Source of the DNA: Hetaerina americana
Taxonomy: Eukaryota; Arthropoda; Insecta; Odonata; Calopterygidae
Reading direction: 5' to 3'
Length of the DNA stretch: 64,000 bases
Assembly: GCA_022747635.1 (NCBI GenBank)
Contig: JAKTNV010000003.1
Coordinates: forward strand, 27,171,830 to 27,235,829
The notes beneath the pieces were generated by a model. That model did not search any database and had not been told where the DNA came from. It saw nothing but the letters and a program-made list of their open reading frames with translations. The translations under genes and the position numbers were made by a program. Shown here piece after piece: positions 10,951 through 23,538 of this stretch. Position 1 is the first letter of the stretch. Each line of letters starts with the position of its first letter.

Positions 10951-13729
10951 TACAGTATATTTCTTTTCCCCGATCAGAGAAGCATGTGCCAAGTGCTGTC
11001 CACTACATTTGTTTTAGAATTTTTATTGCTGCTTAGGGAGGACATCGGCATAGTATTCTTTTTCTGCAGTGTAAGAGGCTGAATTGCTCATTTAGTATGC
11101 AAAACCCAACATACTTGTATTCATCAGGGTACCTACATAGATTTTATCCAATAATTTACATGATATATGTCACAAATATCTCTTTACCCATCTGCTTTTA
11201 AGGGCAGAGACAGACCATACAAAAATGTTGGTGCACCAAAATATTTCTGTGCAAGGCAATCAGTGACACCAAATCCTATCACTCTAGACACGTTGACACA
11301 CATCTTTAACAGGGGAGACAAGAAAGGAAGTCCAAATCCAGGGAATCGGATTGGTTTGTAGTAAGTTCACCAGGCTTCCACAATTTTAGCTAAGGTTGAA
11401 ATCTTTCCTGTGATGGCATTTTCATTTAGTTCTGTTCTTTATCCATATGCTGTTTGAAGAGCAGCTCATGTGCATTAACCGATCAACTGGTCTGGGCATA
11501 TAATCCTCTGCCAAGAGTTTTCTCTCATGGCCTTAATCCTCCCAGTGCAGAAAAACAGTGACAGGTCTCATCTCTACATAACTCTTCTTTGATTAGAGCA
11601 TCCATGTATTAAGAAAATTATTTTAAACATTCCAAATCATGTTTGCAAACATTTTCACATATAGGAGCATGTTTTCTAAAGATAATAGGTTAGGTAGAAG
11701 GGCATCAGAGGGCAAGGAAGAAAGAGATAACTACTTAATTAGAGCACGAATGTAGAAATGCATTCATAACAGCCTCCCAAAGAAATGTTCTATCACCCTG
11801 CTAAAACCCTATTGCCTTCCATTAAGAGTAGACTTGAGCTGACCCTTAGATGTTCCTCGATGCCTTATCTGCTCCCTAAATTTCTCCCTACTGTGCAATA
11901 ACATAATTAACGGTACTTGTTCGTGACCTTTGCCATTGGTTGCTTCCCCTTATTGCTACTGCAGCTAGAAATAATATCAATCCATCACAGCCACTTTTTC
12001 TTCCTGTTGGTATAGCAAAGGTGGGTGACAATTATAAAATAATAAACTCAAGTCAATTCACACTAATTTCAACCGAAACCATGACCCATTAAAATAGTGA
12101 AAAGAAATTATATTGTAATGGAAATTAAAAGTATTCACACAATTTCTGAGACACTATCCTATGAAAGGGAATGAGGCTGTTTTGGAAGTGGACTTTCATG
12201 TATGACATTCTTGTTGACCATTGTGTGGTATTGGTGAATAGATTACATAGCATTAGAAACGTCCAGTATGTGTTCATATTTGAAAATACCAATGATAAGC
12301 ACCTAAAAATAATTTATTTTTACAAGAATATGATTATGTATATGGTGCATCATAGGACATAAAGTATTATACTTACAAATGTTGAAAGTTAGGAATTCTT
12401 AAAGGAGAATCACCTTAAAAGATTCAAGGTGGAACACTTTGTCCTAGCTTCTACTGACAATCTTTCTCCTCCATTTCCTCTTTTTCTTTTTATAATAATC
12501 CTGGTTCAATGTATGTAAATTTTCACAATCTAGAAAACACTTGGGTTCATACTCTGAAAGTATAACCTGATTGAAATCCAGGCCACCTAGATGTAATTTT
12601 AATGGAGAGTAAAATTCGATAAATATGAAATTCACAAAATAAAACTAATATAAAGCAATTAGTAGCATTATTGATGCCTGGACATTGATGGGAGTGTTTT
12701 TGTTTCACATTACAATTTGACAAGAAAACTAAGCCACAAGCCAGTAAAAATCCCCATTGAATTCATCCAATCGATGTTCCATTTGGATTACCCCAATAAA
12801 AATTAATTCTTTAAATTACCATCTTTCAATTAGCATACTAAATTTAAAATTTAGCTGAATAGACTCATTTTGAAGTAAAACAGGTCAATTTGATTCATTA
12901 GGCACTGATGTATGTATTCAAGCTTGTATAAAAAAATGACATGGCAAATTTTCTTTGAACCTATTCCCTATGGATTTACATCTCCATTGATAGTATTTTT
13001 CTCAAGCGGTGACATGATCATCCATCCAGGGCAGTTTTCTGATAGCAGTCTGTTTCACCATTACAATCATTGAGTGAAACTCTCAATTATACTGCAAGGG
13101 AGGCAATACTTACCCCAAACCTACTTCCACAGCCTGAGTATTATATAATGAACAATTAAATGTGGTAAATAAGATAAGAGAAACTCAAAAGACTGCAAAA
13201 ACATTTATTAGAAAAATATATCACTCTGTACAAAAACAATATCACATAAAAATACTGCACTTCGGAATGATTCATTCTTAGAGGAATTCAGGATTCCCAA
13301 ATGTTGGTACTGTCTAGCAAATTTATATTGGCAAACATCTGGTAGAACATAATACATTTATGCCCTTTGATGAGATATATTTCAAGTTCAATATACTGTG
13401 TTAGAAAATTGGTAACTGATTTCCAAAATCAATTCACTAAATATATAAGATGTCTTTTGTGTTTGTAGCATAAGCTACCACACAACTTATTCACCAAGAT
13501 GATTTAAAAAATCTTTTGTTTATTATTGCTTATAATGATAAATCTGGATCCTTAAACATATTGCTTCGAATATTCTAATTTACATCATAATATATAAAAA
13601 TGTATTCAAAATAATGCAGATGAAATGAAATTATTGCTCTTCATTTGCTGACAACATGCTGATAATCATATGCGCTGCATAATTTAAAGCTAAATTTGGT
13701 CCAGATGGAAATACGAGCTCAGGTATGAT
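10951..13729. other. Intergenic, nothing recognised
   Basis: AT-rich DNA without a supportable gene. Open frames here are short and lack any family motif. Confidence 0.35.
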
Positions 13730-13851
13730 GAAATTTGCTGTCCCCGGCGTAACTTTATGGAATTTACACGACATTTTGAAATGAAATAAGTAATTGTAAT
13801 TCCACAATTCCACATTCACTTTGTAATTCCACACACACTTAATTTAGAACA

Positions 13852-13885
13852 GAACCTAGTTTTCAATATTGGAAGTCATCATCAG
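13852..13885 (-). ncRNA. Hammerhead-ribozyme-like motif, left arm of PLE-C
   Basis: On the minus strand it reads CTGATGA, a degraded stem-loop, then GAAAAC and a GTTC end. The two conserved core blocks (CUGAUGA and GAAA) are intact. The stem II partner is mutated relative to the other arm, and the cleavage trinucleotide has changed from GTC to TTC. Confidence 0.4.
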
Positions 13886-14039
13886 ATAGTTCTTACAGAA
13901 GATAACTTTGTATATATACCTTCACAGCGGGTGAGTGTGGGTGGCAGGGTAGAAAGAAGGTTAAAATGTAGAAGGGAGGGAAAGGAAAGAGAGGTAAAAG
14001 GTATACTATAAATGCAAAGTTGTCTTCGGTAAGATCTAC

Positions 14040-14072
14040 CTAATGATGGTGTCCAACATCAAAACCTGGGTC
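14040..14072 (+). ncRNA. Hammerhead-ribozyme-like motif, right arm of PLE-C
   Basis: CTAATGA replaces CTGATGA. A stem-loop (GGTG/CATC around TCCAA) is followed by AAAAC and a GGGTC end. Core G5 and G12 positions are changed, so self-cleavage is unlikely. It is homologous to the motif in the left arm and to those in PLE-B. Confidence 0.4.
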
Positions 14073-14139
14073 GTGTTCTAAGTAAAGTGCGTGTGTGGAA
14101 TTATAAAGTCACTAATTTCATTACAATCTCAGGCATGAT

Positions 14140-15422
14140 AGTTTACAACAGAATATTTGAAGGAAATTGAGGTGAAGAATTACAGAAGAAGACCTAGGAT
14201 GAACTATGAGAAGCACGTAGGTAATGGAAAATGTTGGTGTCTACAAGCGAATGAAGAGATTGAAGGAACAGGATTGTCTCGAGAGATCTAACAAGCCAAT
14301 CCTCAGACTGATATCCTGCGATGATCTCAGTGCAGCATTTAAAATCTCATTTGGATAGTATATCTTCAGTTTATTCTTTTCCTGGAAATACTGGAATCCA
14401 AATAACCATTAATCCTGAGGGTCACTGTTGCGATTGTATCAGTTTCTATGGAAATTCTTCAATCAGCATGACCAACTGTACACGTTAATTTTATATGGCC
14501 AGCTCGACTAAAAACATAGTATCATTAAGAAAGTGATTTAAACCATCAAAATGTAACCGCTCAGATCCATTTACAGTTATCTATCAGTATTCATTCATAA
14601 ATTACCGACTTTTCCAGAAAAATATCAACATATTCATTATTCAATTCATTGTTTCACATTTTTCTTATATTTAAAAATTCAATTCGTCCATGGCAATGTT
14701 TATAACTACCAATTTTTCAGAAACCATTAGAAAATATGGAATAAAAAGCATGCTTGAATATTATTTTGCAAATCTATTCTCTCAGTTCATTTCTGTAGTT
14801 CTATCAAAACATCTATTTTCAATGCTCCAAGAAAAGGAAACTCCAAAGGAAGTGTTTGAATTCAAACACTTAAAAATATCCAAGAAAATAAACAATCTAA
14901 AATTTGGTACTTTGCACTGGAATTTTTCAGTTTTTCAATGAAAATATCTAACTTGCCAAAGAGTAGTTTAGAAATTGGTCATCACAATTTTCACCTCAAT
15001 TCTGGGTTGAGACATAGGTTACAAAATACTGCTTAAACAAAAAAAAAGCTATTTCTATAAATAGTCATAATTCAGTTGCTCTTCTGATATACACACGACA
15101 AGCCTAGGACCTTGGCTTTCCTTTTTGACGAGATCAATATGTCAACTCAATTTTAGAAAAATCTAAGAGGTAATAGGTCTACCTGGATCCAAAGTGACAT
15201 GTCCCAGGTCATCTTGATGAACATTAAAAATTCTTTTCACACTAGTGCAGGTTACCTTCAATTAATATCAATTCTTATGGCACCAATTCACAATAAAACC
15301 TTGTACTATTTCTAATATTATATAATAATAAGGTACATAAATGACGATTCCACATGTGACAATTCAGATAATTTTCCCCAAGAACACAACACATGAAAAT
15401 TGAGCAGTACCTGCACCTATGA
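14140..15422. other. 3' flank of the zinc-finger gene
   Basis: AT-rich sequence immediately downstream of the minus-strand zinc-finger stop codon. It probably contains its 3' UTR. I found no other gene or repeat. Confidence 0.35.
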
Positions 15423-18400
15423 TCAAACTAACGAAGGTGCATTACTAACTTTTTGGTGCTTTTTTATATGAGCTATGAGGGAACTCTTCACAGTAAATCT
15501 TTGACTGCAAATTGAGCAGCTGAATGGTTTTTCACCCGTATGTACCCTCATGTGAACCTTCAAACTTGAACGAAATGACTTTCCACACACATCACACTTG
15601 TGAGGTTTAACTTCTGAGTGAAGCATTTTATGTTTTAGCAGATTACTGCGATCAGGAAACGCCTTCCCACACACCTCACAGGCATGCGGCTTGAGGCCAT
15701 CATGGCGATTTTTATGGCCAGCCAATGCTCCTTTCCGTGAAAACTCCTTACCACACACTTTACATTTATAAGGCACTCTCACAATGGGAAGAACTTTGGG
15801 ATGAACAGCACTTAACACCTTCTCTCTCAAATTTCCTGTCACTTCACTGCCACCACTACCATTGGAGAGCCCCTCGGCCCCAACTGAAAGTCCCAAGTTC
15901 TCTGAACTGGGAGTGGTTTTGCAATGGGAACGAGCATGCTGGTTATAGTTACCAGAATTACAGAAACGTTTGCCACATCGCTCACATACAAATGGTTTTT
16001 CTCCTGTGTGGGACCTCAAATGGACCCTCAGATCTGAGGGCTTGACAAAACCTTTTTGGCAAAAGCTACAAATATGCTTGGGTGGCTTAGGTGGCTTGGC
16101 CTCCCTGGATGAATCACTTTTGGGACAAACCAGCATGTGAGCCTTCAAATTGGACTGTGTAGAGAAGGCCCTTCCACATGCCTCACACGGATAAGGCCGC
16201 TCACCTGTGTGAGTGCGCAGGTGAATAGTGAGAGAATTCCTACTAGCAAAAGCCTTCCCGCACTGCATGCACTTATGCTGCAATTCCCCTCTGTGTGACC
16301 GCAAGTGCACCTTTAAAAAAAAGAAATGAAACCCTTAAGCCTTTGAAACTAGTAGCACCTTCTATTAAGTACCCTTCGGATCAAATAAATACAGCAATAA
16401 ACTGTGGGGTTCTGAAATCTTCTTTTTTAACCTCCAATTAAGTTTCCAGACATCCATGTAGTTTGTCTCATCCACATTTGCATTTACTTTATGCCACAAA
16501 TTAGTCATCATTAAAGCCCTAAAAACATTGAAATGTCAAATGCATTTAGGGATAAACACAGAATTTCCAAAAATCCAGGGTGTAATGAAGCATTCCATAA
16601 AATTCTTCAATCCATTTGATTTCTATGTACCACACCTGTCTTATTGCGGCACAAAATACTTTTAATTTTATGCCACTAGGTTACTTACTGAGGTAAAAGG
16701 CTAGTTAAAAACTCTCCAGTGTATAATGTCTGTATGGTTTAGTTTTTCTGGTCGTTAAGCATAATCTTTTCCATATTTATAGTTGATTTGGAAGTACATC
16801 AGAAGTTGCAACCCAATATACAATTCAGCCTTTTGCTTCAAAAGCAATAAACATTCATCGATGAATGTATGCTTACATGCTAAATAACCAATTTCTAGAT
16901 ATTAATAAGAATGTAGACATTCAGTTATAAATTTTAAAGCTAAATGGGGAAATTACATGGTACAAATGGATCCTGAAACTATGTATTTCTAACTTAATCC
17001 TCCTTCCAAACAAAACAATAATTTTATTAATGTATAAAAATATTAATACCTAAAATAGTAATATTTAAAATAATTTTACCTGTAAATGATGCTCTTGAGT
17101 GTATCGCTTCCCACACTGCTCACATTGAAAAAGATGACGATCACCACCTTTGCTATGCTTGCTCACTAGATGGCGTAACAGTGACCCATGTCGAGAAAAC
17201 CCTTTCTGACAATGCTCACATCGATAAGAGAAATTTCCTGTGTGTATCTGCATATGTTTAACCAAAGATTCTTTCCTAGAAAACTTCATATCACATAAGT
17301 CACATATGAAACTCCTACCATGGCAACCTAAAAATTCTGAATTTAACATTTTGTCTTCCTTTTCCAACTGATCACTAAGAATTTTTTCATTGACTCCCTG
17401 ATATTCATTAGTTTTAATTTGCTTTGCATCTTCTTCAGTACTATTAGCTTCTGACTTTTCAAACTCCAACTAAAAAAGATTTATGAGGAGCAAGGTAAAA
17501 TCATGTAAAATTTAGCACACATTTCAACAAAAATGCAGTAAAATACACCTCTTAAAATATTATACTCAGACACAAAAGAGTATCACCAGCCTTTACTCAC
17601 ATCAGAAATTTTGAAGTCTTTGCTGCCAACAATTAAATCGACGCCATGATCATCAATATGCTCTATTGAAGATTTGCCACAATCAGAGTCATTAGTTGCT
17701 AATTTTGTACCTTCATCTCCCAATATGTTAGAAATGTTATCATTCTTTGTCATGCATGCCTCTTCTCTTCCAGTCACATCAGTACTCAAAGTATCACACA
17801 TGGAGTTATCTTTTTTTCCACAGTCACCACTTTCAAATGAAATATCATGGTTAAGCTTCCTAACAGAATTAGTCTTTTTGTAGAGGCACTGTAGATCTTG
17901 ATATATCATGCCTAGTTTTACTTCCAAATCATCTGCTCTCTCAACTAAAGATAAACAGTGTCTACATAAATATTTTCCATTGAAGTTTTTACAGGAATTA
18001 TCAGCATCATCCTCCAAGCAAGTAACATTTTTATTTTTTCTCAATAGAATGTGATTTAGTTTGGTAATGATAGGAAGGCAGGATACAGGAGTGACTGGAG
18101 AATCAGTTTTAATCGGAACTAAAATGAAAGACTGCAAGGAATGTCCTTGAAATGTGTTGCAAACCAAACATCTCATGTTTCTAGTGACATCTCTTAACTC
18201 TGGCTCTATGACCTGTAAAAAAGAAAGGATGTAAATAAATCCAATGTTCAACAAAGTGGAAGTTAATTTCAAAATACCTAAAAAAACAAATGCCATAAAT
18301 ATAATATTATTGTTAATTTACTTCAATAGTATAAATATAAGATATAATTAATTGTAAATAAATAATAATATTTCATTCACAAATATAGAGTAACTAACCA

Positions 18401-21400
18401 TGTTTGTCTTAGAACAAGAATGGTCAAAAAGTTTAATTTCATATCATACTTTAGCAAACATGGCCTCTTTCAACACCTCATTTCATATTTCCCTGCCCTT
18501 GCACATGTGCAAGTTTTGCCTAGGTCACGTGCATACATGCTCTATTGTTCTATATACTTCAACCATTAGCCCATTTTGTTTCATTACATTGCATGTACCT
18601 TTTTTAGTTATGAACCACTGGCAACCTTATTCAGGCTATTAGGATAAATCTTTCATTGGATATTCTTATTGAGAATTATGAAAGTAGGCCATGGGTATGA
18701 TGACTTAGCTCAGGTTTTGCTTGCAACATTCCAGTGAAAGTAAGTCAAAATTGATATCTAGAGAACCCTAACCTTTAGCAGTCAATGCTATTTATATATA
18801 TTATGTTCTGTAAGAGCTGGTATCCTTGCATTTTAATTTACATTTATCATTAAGAGTCACAGAAAAATGCCACCTATCAGATAAAAGTATTTACAGATAT
18901 ATACTATTTGAGAAAAGGAGTGATAGAATATTATTACTAGAAGGACCAGCTGAAACAATGAGCTTTGCCATTGTTCAGGTCTACATACCACCAAGCAATC
19001 ACAGGGAGGAAGAAGTTGACAGGGTATACAATCAATTATGGGAAATAATGGTGGGTGTTCCTGGTAGGAAACAATTGATAAAGATGGGGGACTGAAATAC
19101 AAAGGTTGGTAAAGAAGATGGTAGTGAGGTAAGATACAATTGTTTAGGAACAAGGAATGTAAATTCCATCAAACCAATATTACCTATCCCAAAAAGGGAA
19201 AGGCAGCCATATACGAGGACTATAAAACATTTGATTTTGCACACAGATAAAGAGATCTAAGAATCATAAATAAGAGGGTGGAGAATAGGGCAAATGATTA
19301 ATCAGGGTATAAGTTTTCATCCAGAAAGGGGAAAGGTAATAGTGATGTAATAGAGAGGAACACAGAATAAAATCATGCATCTGCTTGTTCCCAAGATTTC
19401 AAGAAGGCATTTGATAGACTGAGTGGAATGGATTAAATGAATTTATTGCAGAAAATAGGGTTAGATTGGAGGAATACATGACTTGTGTACCTGTATGCTT
19501 CCTAGACTGATCAGGCACAAGTGGCAAATGGAAAGTTGAGCCGGGTAGTATTAGGAAGAGGGTAAGACATGGGTGTCCATGATCAACTGTGCTTTTCAAC
19601 ACATATGTGGAGGAAATGGAACAAGAGGCATGGGAAGAACTGGAGATAGTAGTGAAAATAGATGGAGGAATGCATGAATTCAGTTAGGTTTGCAGATGAT
19701 CAAGCTTAAGTTTTCCAGTCAGCCAAGGGGTTGCAAGCACTGCTGAGCACATTGGAAAGTTATTGTGATAGTTATATGATAAGAATCAATGTAAAAAAAC
19801 AAAGGTTATGTGGTTTTAGAGAAAGAGGAAAGAAAAGTAAAATATTAAAATAGGAGTTCATAAACTGGAAGAGGTGGAACAGTTTACCTGTCTCAGATTT
19901 GTTTTGGAGGGAATAAATAGAGTAAGGATATATGTGGAATTGAAGAAGGGTTAATTGTGATGTCATATGTCAGGTTGTGTATGGTTAGAAGAGGCAAAGA
20001 AATGAATTGCTGTACCATTGTATAGTATGTAGCCATCCCAAAACTACCTTAAATGTTAGAATACCGGTAGGTTTAATAATAATAATATATCCTTATGAGA
20101 TTTTTGGCTTGGAAATACAACTCATTCAAGATTCATTTGTGAGACAAATTAAAAAAATGAAATGGGCATCATTTAACAAATATTTATTTTAGGTTTACAA
20201 ATTTAATATGTATTTTAGGATTACGAAAATAGGTTTTGATTTTTTAGTTTTTTTTACTTTTTGTGTCAAACTGTTGGATGTTCACTCCGATCAAGTGCAC
20301 ACTCCAGTCATTGAAAATTAGAACTATAACCTCGGTGTTAATGTCATTAAAAAGTGGGAAAAAGTATCATGCATTAGCAGCCTTCCCATTTAACTTTTAT
20401 AAATGTATAATACAAATAAACCATTCACCCCTGATAAAGCAGGCCCAACATGAAGACAAATAATAAGTTTTTTCTGTATCTACTCCTTCCAGTGATTACC
20501 TACTACATTTTGAAAGTTAATCTGACCCTAGTCTCCATGGTTTTGCATGATCATCAGGTGTGGTATATAATTAACATCTCATTTATGTACAACAATGAAA
20601 ACAATGGGTTGAGATTTGGAGAAAGGCATGATCTGGATTACATGTCATAGAGTAAAAAAATATTTCCTCAGTGAAACAATGCAACAATTTCAAAGTATAA
20701 CAATCATTTGCATTGACCGAGATTCAAACCTAGATGCCCTGATGCTCAACCAAGGGCTTTAGCCAGTTAAGCTACTAAGGCATCCTCTTATACTCCTAAA
20801 TTTAAATTAGGCTCAGTATTTTAACTTGCCAAAGCACTTGGCCAGACATCCAAGGATTCAGGTTTGAATCCAGGTCAAGGAGAATGATTTTTACACTTTG
20901 AAATCTTTGCATTGTAATGTACATCAGTGGATGACTGCATAAATAGTTACTGTCGTGGCATCTTTAACAGTTTCTAGGATTTCATCAGTGAAGAATGAAG
21001 ACAGTGTATTTTTTAAAACGTTGCTAAGAGCTTAATCCTCTAGAACAACCTAATATTTTAAAAAGAATCTATAAAGAATCTATAAGAATCTGTATAAAAT
21101 GTACAACTTATGAAAAAAGTAGAACCTGAAAAATAAAAATTTTCAAACATTACATTAAGGGAAGCTTTTAAATGTTTGTCCAAATCCTTTAATTACGCAA
21201 TTTTAAAACATTTAAAAAATCGCCATGCCTGCTTATTGGACAATAATACTTAAGTTAACTCTCATAAATTGATTTTTACTGAGGAATCCTTTAGAGAGTA
21301 TCCCATAAACCAAGTTACCCTGAAATACCGATTAGTTGGGGAAGGAACTACGGTGGCTTCTGGGTGGTAGTACAGTAACAATTAAAAATTAAATTAATGC

Positions 21401-23024
21401 ACAATCTTGACTCAAAATAAATTATTTTCAGAAATATCAACATGAGTTTATACTGCCATACCTTTTCATGACATTCATCCAAATTTGAATATTTATCTTT
21501 GTCCTCTTCAATTTCTTCTTCTACCACAATATCATCATCTTCAGCAATACTGAGTGATTCCTGACTGCTGCCATCCTCACTTTCCAACACATCAATATCT
21601 TTTCCATTGACAGAGTCTAATATATCACAGTCTCCTCTCACTTCATTCACAGAAGTTGTATTAGTTTTAGTACAGCTATGTGCACAACTTAATTGCTGAG
21701 AAAACTGAGAAGCTAGCATATGATGGCTTGAATTTATTGGGTACTGTTGCTGAAGCTCATGCTCACAACCACTAATTGAATGGTGAGCCTGTTTCCCACT
21801 GTAATAATTTTCCTGAGTGTAGGAACTAGTCATGAGCTTTGGATCAATGTGCAAGTAACCATCTAGCCGCATCAAATCAGAGGAGATACTGGTATCTAAA
21901 ATGGACCTTGGACGGTCAGAATGGCAAATTGATCTCGTACTAATTCCAACCTGAGAGTCTAAAGATGGCGAAGGAAAGGTTTTATTTGTTAAATAAACGC
22001 TATCATCATGCGATCCTGAATGCCTTTGAGTCGAATAATGAGGCTGGCTGTTTTCAACATTAAAGGTGAAAGGTCCTTGAAGATAATAAGTTTCCAAATG
22101 CTCCGAGTTGTAAGATGCCGCTTGACTTCCATATACAAATGGGTCTTGCTGTTTTAAATCCTGTTGTGCCAGCAAATCATAGGGTTGATTGTCACCATTC
22201 GATGGTTTGGGCATATGACAAAATTTGGTGGAGGTCTGCTTTCCAATATTCGATTGCGATCGATTACCTTTGGGAGTATCGTCACTAGAATTATTACTTA
22301 TTGAAGGAAGCTCTGAAGAGTATTTGTAATCACACGAATCAACAGAATATATGTTCATCTGTGCATATGAAGATGAAGGAACTTGTTCCGTACATTTATA
22401 CATTGAAACAGGTGGATTTGGGTTCTGTGTTAGATTCATTACGCATACTTGAGAATCCGCGTTGAGAGCACTTTTGGCATGATGCTCCATCTCTTTGACT
22501 GATGATTTATATACACTAGACGTTAAAGATGAACTTAACACAACTCCATCATTAGACCCTATTTTATTGATGCAACAACTATGAGATGAATTAGAGAAGC
22601 TTAAAACACTTTTCTCCGAAAGGGGGGCAGCCAAATTTCTAACATTTTCCGTTGAGATAGGGCTTGAGTGCATGGAAAAATGACCCTCGTGAGTCCAGGA
22701 GGAGTCATAGCCATAGCCATTAAAATTTGGTGAGGACACTGAGGAAGAACTTGAATATCCTTGCTGGGAGCAGTACATTCCATTATAATAATTTTGGTTT
22801 TGAGGTGCTATAATAGGGCTAAAGATGGCCTGCTGACTTCCATTGACACCTCTGTAAAAGGAAGAGCTTGTACTTGATGAGGAAGATGAAGAAAGACTCA
22901 GCGAAACAACGCCTGCAGAATTAGTGGTAGTTGCGGCGGTTACACCTGTATGCTCAGAAATTGTGGCATCAGTCAATAATTTATGCGCTATTCCTTTATC
23001 AGGTTTATGTTGCTCAGAACTCAT
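15423..23024 (-). CDS. ZAD-like, 11-finger C2H2 zinc-finger protein (about 1150 aa, four exons)
   Basis: Exons on the minus strand, all joining in phase 0: 23024-21462 (521 codons from ATG), 18212-17601 (204), 17469-17080 (130) and 16310-15423 (295 plus stop), with GT-AG sites. Residues 1-520 are Ser/Tyr/Gln-rich and end in an acidic stretch (EDDDIVVEEEIEED). Around residues 536-640 two C-x2-C pairs (RCLVC and YLCRHC) are followed by LSLVERADDLEVKLG, which resembles the arthropod ZAD dimerisation domain. Eleven C2H2-type fingers follow, one split across exons 3/4, several with TGEKPF linkers. Finger 5 ends H-x3-C instead of H-x3-H. Finger 10 (CDVCGKSFRSSLKVH) has 10 rather than 12 residues between Cys and His. 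It is probably a nuclear sequence-specific DNA-binding protein; target unknown. Intron 1 contains a LINE and a SINE pair. The start is the only in-frame ATG near the divergent promoter. Confidence 0.85.
18905..20085 (+). mobile_element. Degenerate LINE in zinc-finger gene intron 1
   Basis: An endonuclease start is visible at 18958-19090 (SFAIVQVYIPPSNHREE, then VDRVYNQLWEIM and LIKMGD, where an active copy would have MGDWNA). After a deletion comes RT near 19400 (FKKAFDRLSG-like), with later pieces near 19680-19800. The 3' end is near 20070. Frames are broken throughout. The RT part at 19420-19930 is nearly identical, in inverted orientation, to 54340-54810, including the same defects. Confidence 0.75.
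20655..20945. mobile_element. Inverted pair of SINE family 2 copies with tRNA-like heads
   Basis: The left copy (about 20655-20790, minus) reads, reverse complemented, as a tRNA-like head: box A near TAGCTTAACTGGCTAAAGC and box B GGTTTGAATCTCGG. The right copy (about 20815-20945, plus) has box B GGTTTGAATCCAGG followed by the same body (ATTTTTACACTTTGAAATC). The two heads face each other. A partial version of the same arrangement is at 52535-52700. Confidence 0.6.
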
Positions 23025-23538
23025 TGGAATGCTTTTCAGAGAATAACAATGTCAAATGGCCAAACAGTGATTGTCTTGATAGAACCCATTTGATTGGACA
23101 ATTTCCGATTACGGTTGAGGGGGCATTAATAAATTATAGTTGAACGATGATGATACACAAGGCCTGACGGCGGAATACGGTCATATATCTAATAGATCAA
23201 TATGAGCAAACGCTGTAGTTCAAACAACTTCAGGTAACAACACTAATAACCATGGGCTAATCCATATTTCTATCTTCTTTTCGTAATAGTGAACACCGAA
23301 CACAAAGGTCTATACATCCAAATCACTAAGAAAATTGGGACGCTTCATGAAATAGGAAGAGGGTTCCACAATGCAAGAAAACAACTAGAAACAAACAGCA
23401 GCAGAAAGAAAACAAAGTAAACAAATTACGATCGATATTCGAGACGTTCGCCGCTTAAGCGACAGCTTTTCACGTGTTGTACCATAGAATTTGTTGAGTT
23501 AGTTATAGGCCTTCAATTTTATAAGTGTACTCGCCAAA
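23025..23538. promoter_or_regulatory. Shared divergent promoter region (zinc-finger gene / TRMT112)
   Basis: A 514-bp gap separates the two start codons, which point away from each other, so this segment must contain both 5' UTRs and both promoters. It is richer in CpG than the surroundings near 23430-23480 and contains an E-box-like CACGTG at 23471-23476. No clear TATA box is positioned for either gene, as is common in housekeeping bidirectional promoters. The functional assignment is inferred from geometry. Confidence 0.6.

Larger units (their letters stand above)
13730..14127 (+). mobile_element. Mini-Penelope-like foldback element (PLE-C)
   Basis: It is flanked by a 12-bp near-perfect duplication, CTCAGG(T/C)ATGAT, at 13718-13729 and 14128-14139. 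A left-only leader (about 13730-13775) carries GGCGTAACTTTATGGAAT. It is followed by an inverted copy of the 3' end (about 13780-13890), a non-coding centre, and the 3' end in plus orientation (about 14030-14127). The two ends share GTGTGTGGAATTA and the hammerhead-like core. No protein is encoded. The layout is that of Penelope-like elements with inverted terminal repeats and a one-sided extension. Confidence 0.65.
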
